Assembly (NCBI GenBank): GCA_040772305.1
Contig: JAXGYK010000001.1
Span: 1,550,001-1,614,000, forward strand
Origin: Mesolinea sp040772305
GTDB lineage: Bacteria > Chloroflexota > Anaerolineae > Anaerolineales > Anaerolineaceae
Direction of reading: 5' to 3'
DNA: 64,000 nt
How positions within the stretch are numbered: the stretch's first letter is position 1; every line of letters begins with the position of its first letter. The notes beneath the pieces are model-generated. The model did not search any database, was not told the origin of the DNA, and saw only the letters and a list, made by a program, of their open reading frames with translations. Positions 25,118-33,302 of this stretch are shown here, piece by piece. Position numbers and translations under genes: made by a program.

Positions 25118-26659
25118 ATGAAAAAAATAAGTCGCCTGACCCAAGTATCCCTAATGCTGGCCATCCTTTTTACTGTGGATAAGGCGCTGGGTATTTTGAG
25201 ACAGATGCTGATAGGCAGACAATTTGGTATTTCGGCCGAATACGATGTTTTTAACGCAGCAAACAATGTGCCGGACATGCTCTTTATGCTTATTTCTGGC
25301 GGGGCGCTTGCAATTGCGTTTATTCCTGTATTAAGCGAAGTACTCACTGAAAGCGGACGTGAGAAGGCCTGGAGGGTTTTTAGCCATATTCTGAACCTTG
25401 CATTTTGCGTTACTGCAGTGATTGCCATCCTGGTTGCGGTCTTTGCCCGTCCCTTGGTAAGCTCACAGATCGGTATTGCACCGGGTTTTACTGCAGACCA
25501 AATAGACCTAACTGTTGACCTGCTGCGTCTCAACCTGATTGCTACACTGATTTTTGCGGTAAGCGGCCTGGTGATGAGCGGACTGCAGGCTAACCAGCAC
25601 TTCTTCTTCCCCGCTTTAGCGCCAATCTTATTTGATATCGGACAGATTTTTGGCGCACTGGTGCTAGCACCCAACGAAGCGTATCGGTTTGGGCCGATTC
25701 AGTTACCTGCGTTTGGTTTAGGAATACGCGGCTTAGTCTACGGTGTAATTTTAGGTGCTTTTTTACATCTTCTTATTCAGGTTCCGGCTTTGATTCATTA
25801 TAAATTCCGCTGGAATTTTGGGTTTGGTCTTCAGACCAGCGAAGTGCATAAGGTATTGCGGCTGATGGGGCCGCGGGTACTCTCGATGCTTTTTATCCAG
25901 TTAATTTTTATTATGCGGGATAACTTTGCCAGCCGGTTGCCTGCTGGTTCAGTGTCTGCACTTACCTATGGGTGGTGGATTATGCAAGTTCCTGAAACAC
26001 TGATCGGGACAGCTATAGCCACTGCGATCCTGCCTACACTTTCTGAACTGGCTAGTGCGCAAAAAATGGAGGAGTTGCAACTAAAGGTTGAAAAAGCTGG
26101 TCGCAGTATGCTGGCGCTCACGATCCCAATTGCGATTATCGCCGGGATTGTCCTTTATCCTTTTGTAAAAATACTGTTGGGCATGGACCCAGTTGACACA
26201 CAGCGTGTAACTGATGTAAGCAGGGTTTTCTTGTTAGGAATTGTTGGGCATTCACTCGTTGAGGTCTTTGTACGCACTTTTTATGCCTTACAAAAGCCCA
26301 AATATCCCTTTATTGGAGCAGCAGGAGTGTTTGTTCTTTTTGTTGGCTTTGCAGCTATCTTTTGGCGTCCCTTGCAGGCGATGGGCATTGCGCTGGCAGA
26401 CGGTCTGGCTTATGCCATTCAGGCTGCTTTCCTCTTTGTATTGCTCAATCGAACACTCAAGAAAAAACTTCTTCTCTTACCCGCTTTTTTACGGGGTTTA
26501 GACGGTGCTGCGGTGGGAGGAGCGGCAGCGATACTTGCAATGCGGTTCTTGCCCTCAATTGGTGGCGGGCTGGTGAGTGCAATGCTGGCTTTTTGCCTGG
26601 GCATTGGCATTGCAGCATTCGTTGTACGTAAAGAAATAGCTGAATTAATTAGCCTTTGA
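25118..26659 (+). CDS. murJ: Lipid II flippase
   Basis: MurJ moves the peptidoglycan precursor lipid II across the cytoplasmic membrane. The 513-residue protein has about 14 hydrophobic segments and MurJ/MviN signatures: SRLTQVSLMLAILFTVDKALGILRQMLIGRQFG at its N-terminus, the ISGGALAIAFIPVLSE loop near 67, and LPTLSELASAQKMEE near 307. ATG 25118 is preferred to an upstream TTG because GAGGAG lies 5 bp before it. The gene is divergent from the RNA-modification operon. It overlaps nothing downstream; the TPR-like gene begins 20 bp later and may be co-transcribed. Confidence 0.93.
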   Translation: MKKISRLTQVSLMLAILFTVDKALGILRQMLIGRQFGISAEYDVFNAANNVPDMLFMLISGGALAIAFIPVLSEVLTESGREKAWRVFSHILNLAFCVTAVIAILVAVFARPLVSSQIGIAPGFTADQIDLTVDLLRLNLIATLIFAVSGLVMSGLQANQHFFFPALAPILFDIGQIFGALVLAPNEAYRFGPIQLPAFGLGIRGLVYGVILGAFLHLLIQVPALIHYKFRWNFGFGLQTSEVHKVLRLMGPRVLSMLFIQLIFIMRDNFASRLPAGSVSALTYGWWIMQVPETLIGTAIATAILPTLSELASAQKMEELQLKVEKAGRSMLALTIPIAIIAGIVLYPFVKILLGMDPVDTQRVTDVSRVFLLGIVGHSLVEVFVRTFYALQKPKYPFIGAAGVFVLFVGFAAIFWRPLQAMGIALADGLAYAIQAAFLFVLLNRTLKKKLLLLPAFLRGLDGAAVGGAAAILAMRFLPSIGGGLVSAMLAFCLGIGIAAFVVRKEIAELISL

Positions 26660-26679
26660 AGCGGAGTTATAATTGCATT

Positions 26680-27798
26680 ATGACAGAAGAACTTCACGAA
26701 CAGTACAAAGAAGTCCCCGAGGAGATGCGGACAACCCTTGATAAGCTAAGCACGCCGGATGCAATGCCAGCCAGTACGAAAACCCATCGTGGGCGCTGGA
26801 TAAGTTTGGGTATTTTATTCATTTTTCTGGCGGTGATTGCGGGCGTTGCTTTGGGCTATCAGCGCGGCTTGGCGATGCGCATCAGTCAACAAGAGTCGAC
26901 AGTTTTAGACCGAGTTTCGCGACAGCTTGAATTGGCTTATGAGGATATGTCCACTGGCCGCTATGCTAATGCTAAAGAGCGACTAACATACATCTTGCAA
27001 ATATCGCCAGGATTTCCCGGTATTGTGGAACTGCTTGCAGAAGCTGAGCTGCAAATGAGTCAGGCGACACCTTTGCCAGGCGAACCAACACCCTTACCTG
27101 TTCTGCCTACGGCTGAGCCGGTGGCGTCTCCCACTCCTGACCTGCGTGGTGCGGAAGAAGTTTATAACCAGCTGGTAGCGCAAATACAGGGACAAGCCTG
27201 GTCAGACGCGTTAATTACTATACGTACTTTAAAAGAAAATTTCTACGATTATCGCACCATTGATGTAGATGGTTGGTATTATCTGGCTTTGCGCAATGAC
27301 GGCGTCCAGAAGATAAACACTGGCCGCCTGGAAGAAGGAATGTATGAGCTGGCAATGGCGGATCGCCTGGGTGCCTTAGATGGCCAGGCTGATGGCGCCC
27401 GCTATTGGGCCAGCGTTTACGTTACCGGCGCTTCATATTGGGATACCAATTGGCAACAGGTTCTTGAAATATTTGAGCCCCTTTCGCAACAAATGCCATA
27501 TCTCTCGGACGCATCAGGAATGACGGCCAAAGACCGCTATCGTATTGCGCTTTATCGTATAGGCGATGACTTTAATAGCAAAGGGGACCCTTGCACCGCG
27601 GTAAGTTTTTATCAGCGGTCCTTGGAACTAGGTGAAGATGCCAATGTGCGCCAGACCCTTGTCGCATACCAGCAGGCTTGCGACTTAAGCAGGCAGCCAG
27701 AAAATACCCCGGTTCCACCGGAAGTTACTCCCGAAGTTCCAACTGTTGAGGCACCTGAAGGGGAAGCCACTGCACCGCCCCCGGAATCCACTCCCTGA
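26680..27798 (+). CDS. Membrane-anchored TPR-like protein of unknown function
   Basis: A 372-residue protein with a short cytoplasmic N-terminus (about 43 residues), one transmembrane segment (WISLGILFIFLAVIAGVALGY, 44-64) and a long extracytoplasmic part. Residues 80-130 and 170-345 contain helix-turn-helix pairs resembling tetratricopeptide repeats (AYEDMSTGRYANAKERLTYIL, GDPCTAVSFYQRSLELG). A proline/threonine linker (131-165) and a Pro/Glu/Thr-rich tail flank them. No catalytic motif is seen. The position behind murJ suggests an envelope role. Start ATG 26680 fits the N-terminus better than an in-frame TTG inside murJ. Confidence 0.75.
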   Translation: MTEELHEQYKEVPEEMRTTLDKLSTPDAMPASTKTHRGRWISLGILFIFLAVIAGVALGYQRGLAMRISQQESTVLDRVSRQLELAYEDMSTGRYANAKERLTYILQISPGFPGIVELLAEAELQMSQATPLPGEPTPLPVLPTAEPVASPTPDLRGAEEVYNQLVAQIQGQAWSDALITIRTLKENFYDYRTIDVDGWYYLALRNDGVQKINTGRLEEGMYELAMADRLGALDGQADGARYWASVYVTGASYWDTNWQQVLEIFEPLSQQMPYLSDASGMTAKDRYRIALYRIGDDFNSKGDPCTAVSFYQRSLELGEDANVRQTLVAYQQACDLSRQPENTPVPPEVTPEVPTVEAPEGEATAPPPESTP

Positions 27799-27825
27799 TT
27801 TGTCTGCGGAGTAAAATACCGCTTA

Positions 27826-29178
27826 CTAGTCGTTTGCCGGTAAAAGAATTCCGTACAAGTCATGTTCCGTTGAGCCAGTGATACGTACTTTTGCCATCGT
27901 ACCGGGAGATGCAAAGCCATTTGCAATCACCAGACCATCGATTTCCGGTGCATCGCGATAGATACGGCCAACGCTTACCTCTTGTTTTATGTCACTACCT
28001 TCTACAAGCAAATCATATTCATTGCCAATGAGTGCTTGCAGCCTTTTGGCGGATAACTCAGCCTGGAGCTGCATGATGGTAGCTTGTCGTTCTTGCTTTA
28101 GGTCTTGGGGAATAGGATCACCCAGTGCTTCAGAGGGAGTATCTCTTTCGGCAGAAAAGGTAAAGACTCCCAAGTGGTCAAACTGCATCTGTTTCACAAA
28201 ATCATAAAGGGTTTGAAAGTCCTTTTCTGTTTCAGTTGGGTAACCAACGATAAGAGTGGTGCGAGTGACCAGCGTCGGGATCCGATTCTGCAATTGGGCA
28301 AAAGTATCGTAGACCCAGCCCATATTAGCTGGCCGGCGCATGCTGCGCAATACGGGTTCAGATGCGTGCTGAAGGGGCATGTCCAGGTAGGGTAAAAGCT
28401 GGTTTTCTGCAGCCAGGAGTTCCAGAACACGAGGTGTGAGCGAGCCAGGATAGGTATAAAGCAGGCGAACCCAGGGGATGTTTTTAATTTGTGGCAGGAG
28501 TGCATCAAGCAAGGAAGCGAGGCCATCAAGTTCCCCGCGGTCTTTGCCATAATCGGTAATATCTTGAGCTATTAAGTTGATTTCCAGAATTCCTAGTTTT
28601 TGGAGAGCTTTCGCATCACGCAGCACCTCTTGAAGCGGCCGACTAAGAAGCGGACCTTTGATCTGGGGAATCGCACAAAAGGCACATTCTCTGCGGCAAC
28701 CGTCTGCAATTTTCATGTACGCACTGGCACCTTGAATTGCGAAGTGAGCCCTTTCTGGAAGGGGAAGGATTTGTGCCGCATTTATCGATTCAGGCAAGGG
28801 CGGCAGGGTGTGCTTGTTTTTTAAGGCCTGTGCCAGAGGAAGAATTGCCCGTAGGTTGCGCGTACCGATCATGCCATCCAAATTAGGAACATCATTAAGT
28901 AATTGCTCTTGATAACGTTGGGAAAGGCAGCCAGCGGCCAGGAGGTACTGCCCGCTTCTTTTATTTTTTGCCTGCTTTCGTAAAGCTTGCAGCGATTCAT
29001 CGCGCGCATCATGGATAAAGCCGCATGTGTTTACGATCAGGAATTGTGCTTGAGCTGCTTTTTCTGCAGGCTGGTAACCAGCAGCGGATAATTCCTGGGC
29101 AATTAGATTCGAATCGACCAGATTTTTCGCGCATCCCAGGGAAATAATAGAATAAGTTTGAGGAACGATTTTTGCCAT
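27826..29178 (-). CDS. rimO: Ribosomal protein S12 methylthiotransferase
   Basis: RimO is a radical-SAM enzyme that adds a methylthio group to an aspartate of ribosomal protein S12, next to the decoding centre. The 450-residue protein has the MTTase N-domain with cysteines in SLGCAKNLVDS (13-23), VNTCGFI near 49 and AAGCLSQRY near 82, binding the auxiliary cluster. The radical-SAM motif is DGCRRECAFCAIP near 159-171. A C-terminal TRAM domain ends the protein (YDLLVEGS...AKVRITGSTEHDLYG). It starts 2 bp after the rodZ-like stop, so the two genes form a unit. Confidence 0.95.
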   Translation of the reverse strand: MAKIVPQTYSIISLGCAKNLVDSNLIAQELSAAGYQPAEKAAQAQFLIVNTCGFIHDARDESLQALRKQAKNKRSGQYLLAAGCLSQRYQEQLLNDVPNLDGMIGTRNLRAILPLAQALKNKHTLPPLPESINAAQILPLPERAHFAIQGASAYMKIADGCRRECAFCAIPQIKGPLLSRPLQEVLRDAKALQKLGILEINLIAQDITDYGKDRGELDGLASLLDALLPQIKNIPWVRLLYTYPGSLTPRVLELLAAENQLLPYLDMPLQHASEPVLRSMRRPANMGWVYDTFAQLQNRIPTLVTRTTLIVGYPTETEKDFQTLYDFVKQMQFDHLGVFTFSAERDTPSEALGDPIPQDLKQERQATIMQLQAELSAKRLQALIGNEYDLLVEGSDIKQEVSVGRIYRDAPEIDGLVIANGFASPGTMAKVRITGSTEHDLYGILLPAND

Positions 29179-29180
29179 AA

Positions 29181-30611
29181 CTAATGTTTTAAAGCGGGGA
29201 CAGTTGGTGATGGTACAGGAACGATTGGCGTTTCTTCCATTTGCTCGATAGGTTCAAGGTATGTAACTCCTTCGGCATCAAAACGCATGCGGCTTTGCAC
29301 GCCAAACTGGGTGGCGGTGTTAGGAAGCTCGCTATTTGCAAAGACGATTCGCAAGGATGCAATATCCCCTGTGAGCAGCTCGATTTCTTCCTTGCCGGTA
29401 AAGGCCTGGGCAGTTCCGGGAATCAGGCGACCCTGAAACTTTAACTCTCCATCGCTGGTGACTTTGATCCAGGTATAAGCACGAGGGAAGATCACCACTT
29501 CAAGCGCAGCATCGGGGCTGCTGGGCGTGTAGAAGAGTGTGGGGATGGGGTTGGCTGGGAATAACTCAGATTTCGGTGTAGTTTCCGTTTCCTGGACATT
29601 TCCATGTGTAGGCGTGGTAATAAGTACATCGATTACCGGGGGCAAGTCGCTTATTGGGGTGCTAACCAATGCCTGTTGTTCGCTGATCATTCGCGTCATG
29701 CCCCAGCCCAGGAAGCCCAAAATCCCCAGAACGAGTAAGGTGCCAAAAAAAAGGTCCAATGTAAAGTAGCGTTTAATGGCTGTAAGCACCGGTGGAAGGA
29801 TGCGAACAGCTCTGCGCGGCTTTGACCTGGGGCTGTTTTCTAAGCGGCGCTGCTGGAGCGCATCGGCAAAACGAATAAGCAGCATTTCGCTATCCAGGTT
29901 TAAAAAACGTGCATAGGTATTAAGCAGCCCACGGGCTTGGATTGGGCTTGAAAGTGCTTCCAGATTGCCTTGTTCCAAGGCAATAATCTGATCTTTATTG
30001 ATATGAGTTTGCTCAACGAGCAAGTCCCAGGGGATGCCCAGATAATTGCGCCGGGCAGTGAGCTGGCGCCCAATGTCCATGAGAATGATTTGGGAAGGGC
30101 TGGGCGCAGCCAGGCTTTTATCTGTGTCCAGTTTGCGAGCTGGAGTCCGAGGTCTTGAAGGCTTTTTATCCTTCGGGGTCTCTTTTCCAGCTTTTCTCTC
30201 TGGTTTAGTGACTTGCTCAGGGTGTTTTATAGGTGCAGGTAGTCCAGCTTGGTCTGCAGCTTCTTGTCGTCCTGCAGCGTTTGCGGAGCGCTCAGTTTCT
30301 TTTGGGTTTGATGACTCCGTTTGGCATAATTGTGACGAAGCAGCAAGGTCTTCAGCGTTCTTAGAGCTTGAGAGCGTCGGAGAAGTGCTGGAGGTTTTCG
30401 TAAGAAAACTGACTCCCATTGAGTCCAGGTAATTCGCGTAGATTTTCAGAAATCCACGCGCTTGGGTAGCAGAGGCTAGCTCGTCATATTCCTCGTCTTC
30501 AAGGTCCCTCAAGATTTCGAGGCGGATACGTGTAGCTGAGGCCACCTGCTCCAGAGAAATTTCATGCTCTTGGCGTAATTGTTTTAACAGTGCTCCAGTT
30601 ATCTTGGGCAT
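29181..30611 (-). CDS. RodZ-like protein with two N-terminal HTH domains
   Basis: A 476-residue single-pass membrane protein related to RodZ, which links MreB to the envelope. Unusually there are two HTH_25 domains: residues 5-65 (ALLKQLRQEHEISLEQVA, RGFLKIYANYLDSMG) and 178-245 (DIGRQLTARRNYLGIPWD, RGLLNTYARFLNLD), separated by a charged, Pro/Lys-rich linker. A transmembrane segment (LFFGTLLVLGILGFLGWGM) lies near 287-306. The C-terminal part has a DUF4115-like beta domain (AYTWIKVTSDGELKFQGRL, GDIASLRIVFANSEL). It is upstream of rimO and preceded by the rplI terminator. mreBCD lie 28 kb away. Confidence 0.88.
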   Translation of the reverse strand: MPKITGALLKQLRQEHEISLEQVASATRIRLEILRDLEDEEYDELASATQARGFLKIYANYLDSMGVSFLTKTSSTSPTLSSSKNAEDLAASSQLCQTESSNPKETERSANAAGRQEAADQAGLPAPIKHPEQVTKPERKAGKETPKDKKPSRPRTPARKLDTDKSLAAPSPSQIILMDIGRQLTARRNYLGIPWDLLVEQTHINKDQIIALEQGNLEALSSPIQARGLLNTYARFLNLDSEMLLIRFADALQQRRLENSPRSKPRRAVRILPPVLTAIKRYFTLDLFFGTLLVLGILGFLGWGMTRMISEQQALVSTPISDLPPVIDVLITTPTHGNVQETETTPKSELFPANPIPTLFYTPSSPDAALEVVIFPRAYTWIKVTSDGELKFQGRLIPGTAQAFTGKEEIELLTGDIASLRIVFANSELPNTATQFGVQSRMRFDAEGVTYLEPIEQMEETPIVPVPSPTVPALKH

Positions 30612-30626
30612 AATAGCGATTCTAAC

Positions 30627-30653
30627 AAAAAAAGCCGGGGCTTAAACCCCGGC
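30627..30653 (-). terminator. Intrinsic terminator of rplI
   Basis: A perfect 7-bp GC stem, GCCGGGG (30634-30640) with CCCCGGC (30647-30653), is followed on the minus strand by seven T residues. It lies 18 bp past the rplI stop and separates rplI from the rodZ-rimO unit. Confidence 0.9.
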
Positions 30654-30670
30654 CTCGAAACTGACCTTAT

Positions 30671-31225
30671 CTATGCGGATTCTTCCGTAGAATGATCGAG
30701 ATTAGCCTCCGCGGTTTCAGCATTGACGGCTTCTGCAGGTTCGTCAACCGGCTTAACTGCTTGAGCAGGACGGACTACTTCACCTTCGCGGCGGACAATT
30801 ACCTTAAGGGTTGGAACAAGATCCATCGTAAGGTGTACCGGAATTTCGTATTCTCCAGTAGCTCGGATGGGTTCCATCGCAAGGTTGCGGCGTTCTAGCT
30901 TAAGATCTTTTAGTTCTTTTACTTTATCCACGACCATTTGGCTTGTTACAGAACCATAGAGCTTACCAGTTTCGCCTGCTTTCATGGAGAACTCGATGAT
31001 TAAATCGGAAAGGATCTCAGCGACACCTTTAAGTTCGTTATTCAGGACGGCGCGTTGTTCAGCGGCCTTCTTTCCGATGGTTTCAGCAAGCTTCACTGAG
31101 CCTGCCGTGGCTGGTATTGCGAGGCCTTGGGGGATTAAAAAGTTTCGGCCGTATCCATCGGCTACTTTCTTAATCTCGCCGGCACGGCCCAGGTTATATA
31201 CGTCTTTCAATAATAAAACTTTCAT
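30671..31225 (-). CDS. rplI: Ribosomal protein L9 with an acidic C-terminal extension
   Basis: L9 binds 23S rRNA domain V and projects from the L1 side of the large subunit. Residues 1-150 are a complete L9: MKVLLLKDVYNLGRAGEIKKVADGYGRNFLIPQGLA with the signature G..G....V..GYGRN, a central helix, and the C-terminal domain ending LTMDLVPTLKVIVRREGE. A further 34 residues (151-184) are rich in Ala, Glu and Val and acidic, and look disordered. Such tails are lineage-specific and of unknown role. AGAAAGGG precedes the start. No rpsF or rpsR is adjacent. Confidence 0.95.
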   Translation of the reverse strand: MKVLLLKDVYNLGRAGEIKKVADGYGRNFLIPQGLAIPATAGSVKLAETIGKKAAEQRAVLNNELKGVAEILSDLIIEFSMKAGETGKLYGSVTSQMVVDKVKELKDLKLERRNLAMEPIRATGEYEIPVHLTMDLVPTLKVIVRREGEVVRPAQAVKPVDEPAEAVNAETAEANLDHSTEESA

Positions 31226-31529
31226 GTCAAGCCCTTTCTTTAGCTGTGATTGTAGTTTGTGACGCCTGAAGGGTACAACAAGCGCACAATTTTATAATAT
31301 ACCATGATTACAGTAATGTGGTGGTTGGAAAACAGGGTATTGTGGCGTGGAAATTCAGATTGAACGCATACATTTTGCACAATCACACAGTAAAATTTTT
31401 CCATTAACAGTATACTAAGCATTACCGAACATTACGACCACATTTAGAAAAATTTCGATTACCCGACATTTATTCAGCTTAACCCGACATAAAAAGTGTC
31501 GGGTTATTGGTCTTTGACAACAATTTTCG
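31226..31529. other. rplI upstream region with an isolated hairpin
   Basis: The rplI promoter should lie at its left end. A perfect inverted repeat AACCCGACA/TGTCGGGTT (31481-31489 and 31497-31505, 7-nt spacer) sits 24 bp from repeat copy R1. An extra half-site ACCCGACA occurs at about 31461. It could terminate transcription arriving from the ATPase gene on the minus strand. No gene is supported; a 60-codon minus-strand open frame here looks spurious. Confidence 0.5.
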
Positions 31530-31713
31530 AATTTCGTACTTTGTGGAAGCTCTGAAACCCTTTTGCTTACTTAAGTTTTTCCCCTTTAGCATTATTATGA
31601 CATCTTCCCCTGATGAGAAGTCGAAAATAAAACTCTGTTTTCGCACATTTTCAAACTCGTAAAACTCCGGAAATCAAGCTTTTCTGAGTTTAGCATTTCT
31701 CTGATATCAGCTC
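31530..31713 (-). repeat. Degenerate interspersed repeat, copy R1
   Basis: First of five related copies. Read on the minus strand it contains CTGATATCAGAGAAATGC, then TTTTATTTTCGACTTCTC, then GATGTCATAATAATGCTAAA and GTTTCAGAGCTTCC. It lies directly 3' of the AAA/DUF4143 gene, in the same orientation. One frame stays open across most of it and reads FIFDFSSGEDVIIMLKGKN. See R2 (33122), R5 (34801), R3 (39221), R4 (41971). Confidence 0.8.
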
Positions 31714-31716
31714 ATA

Positions 31717-31753
31717 ATACGCAAAACTTGCTTCACTTTTAAGTTTTACGTAT
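31717..31753. repeat. Inverted repeat at the 3' end of the AAA/DUF4143 gene
   Basis: ATACGCAAAACTT (31717-31729) and AAGTTTTACGTAT (31741-31753) form a 13-bp near-perfect inverted repeat 8 bp past the ATPase stop. The core matches the palindrome at the 5' end of the same gene (33004-33040). Confidence 0.7.
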
Positions 31754-31760
31754 AAGCGTC

Positions 31761-32981
31761 TTATGCGTTTTCAATAGAGCCATCACTTTCTAAAAAGTCT
31801 AGAATTGTCAATAAACGATAGCCTTTTTCCAGATTTGAAAATGGAGTTCTGTCCATTGTTATGAGTATCTTTTTATAACCGTCATCCAGGCCACGAAAAG
31901 AGGATAGTTCTCTCTCTTTTACACTTGGATTCTCTATGCTGTAAGTGACTTGAATATAATTTTTTCGTCCTTCCGGATCTCTTGCAACAAAATCTATTTC
32001 TTCATTCCTGTTTTTCCCTATATCGACGATGTACCCCCGCCTTACGAGTTCCACATAGACGATGTTTTCTATCGCACGAGAAACTTCAAGCTGACGGTAC
32101 TGAATAAGCGCATTGCGAAGGCCCATATCACAGGCATAATACTTATTTTGTGTTTTGAGATAGGCTCTTCCTTTGAGATCATAGCGATCGACTTTGTAAA
32201 AAAGAAAAGCATCCGCTATGTGTTTCAGATAACGGCTCACGGTCTCATTATCAACAGATTTATATCCGCTACTTTGCAATGTATTTGCTATTTTATTCGG
32301 CGATACAGCCGAGCCAATAGATGAGCAAAGAACGCGAATCACCCCGCGGAATACTTCTTGATTTCGTATATCATAACGATCAATCATATCCCTCGTTATA
32401 ACAGTGTTTGCCACCATTTCCAAATAATCTCTTTTGGAGGGCGCATTCAGTTCTGTAACAGTATACGGCAAGGAACCGAATAAAATATATTCATCTAAGG
32501 CTTCTCTCTTATCACCTTTGCGAAAAGAATAAAACTCTTGAAAGGACAGAGGAAAGCACTTTATTTCTATACCCCTGCCTCGAAATATGGTGTTGATATC
32601 ACTCGAAAGCAGCTTTGAATTTGAACCCGTTACGTAGATATCGGTGTTGTATTCACTACGAATTTCATTGAGAACCTCCTCAAAACCATCAACCATCTGA
32701 ACTTCATCAAGCAGAAGATAATACTTCTCATCATCCGCAAAAAGGCCGAGTAAATAAGGATATAACTCATCAGACTTGCGTAAGTTCTCCCATTTTTTCA
32801 TATCAAAGGCAATTTTTATGATATGGTCGGCTTGAACTCCGTCATCAATTAAATAGCGGAAAAACAGTTCGTTTAATAAGATTGATTTACCACAGCGTCT
32901 GACACCGGTTATTATCTTGACCAAATCTTTGTGTCGATAACGGATAAGTGTGTTAAGCAGGTTTTCTCTTTGAATAAACAT
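31761..32981 (-). CDS. AAA-family ATPase with DUF4143 domain
   Basis: A 406-residue protein of the AAA_14/DUF4143 family, common in anaerobes, mobile regions and prophage-like islands, whose function is not known. Walker A is TGVRRCGKSILLNELF near 26-41, Walker B LLLDEVQMVDGF near 90-101, with sensor-like VTGSNSKLLSS near 115. The C-terminal half contains DUF4143 with a PD-(D/E)XK-like stretch YIVDIGKNRNEEIDFVARD near 320. A strong palindrome upstream suggests autoregulation. The gene is AT-rich compared with rplI, and repeats flank it on both sides, indicating acquisition. Confidence 0.88.
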   Translation of the reverse strand: MFIQRENLLNTLIRYRHKDLVKIITGVRRCGKSILLNELFFRYLIDDGVQADHIIKIAFDMKKWENLRKSDELYPYLLGLFADDEKYYLLLDEVQMVDGFEEVLNEIRSEYNTDIYVTGSNSKLLSSDINTIFRGRGIEIKCFPLSFQEFYSFRKGDKREALDEYILFGSLPYTVTELNAPSKRDYLEMVANTVITRDMIDRYDIRNQEVFRGVIRVLCSSIGSAVSPNKIANTLQSSGYKSVDNETVSRYLKHIADAFLFYKVDRYDLKGRAYLKTQNKYYACDMGLRNALIQYRQLEVSRAIENIVYVELVRRGYIVDIGKNRNEEIDFVARDPEGRKNYIQVTYSIENPSVKERELSSFRGLDDGYKKILITMDRTPFSNLEKGYRLLTILDFLESDGSIENA

Positions 32982-33003
32982 GTCGGCCTCCCTAACACAT
33001 TAT

Positions 33004-33040
33004 ATGCGTAAAACTTTAGTTTTGCAAAAGTTTTACGCAT
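33004..33040. promoter_or_regulatory. Palindrome upstream of the AAA/DUF4143 gene
   Basis: A perfect 14-bp inverted repeat, ATGCGTAAAACTTT (33004-33017) and AAAGTTTTACGCAT (33027-33040), with a 9-nt spacer, lies 23 bp before the gene. It is well placed to be an operator. A related repeat is found beyond the stop codon. Confidence 0.7.
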
Positions 33041-33121
33041 AATAGAAGTAATGCCATTCCTAAAGAAATGTTTTCCACCATCGAAATTCGGTATAAATAT
33101 TATCAATAGCATGAGTTTTTT

Positions 33122-33296
33122 GAATTTCGCACTTTATGGAAGCTATTAAACCTTGTCAGGTACTGCGTTTTTCCCCTTTAGCAATATTATGACATCCTCA
33201 CCAGAGAAGAAGTCGAAGATAAAACCTAAAAATAGCATTTTTAAATCGAGAAAAGCCCATAAAAAACAGGCGTCAGAATACCAACAAAGTCCCCGA
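33122..33296 (-). repeat. Degenerate interspersed repeat, copy R2
   Basis: It lies 6 bp 3' of the folP stop, same orientation as folP. Shared blocks are TTTATCTTCGACTTCTTC, GAGGATGTCATAATATTGC and AAAGGGGAAAAACGCAGT. The R1-like peptide reads FIFDFFSGEDVIILLKGKN. The distal third (33240-33296) is poorly conserved. Confidence 0.75.
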
Positions 33297-33302
33297 GATA
33301 TC

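Noticed and set aside
31240..31422. A 60-codon minus-strand open frame upstream of rplI
   Set aside because: No ribosome site, low-complexity composition and overlap with the expected rplI promoter.
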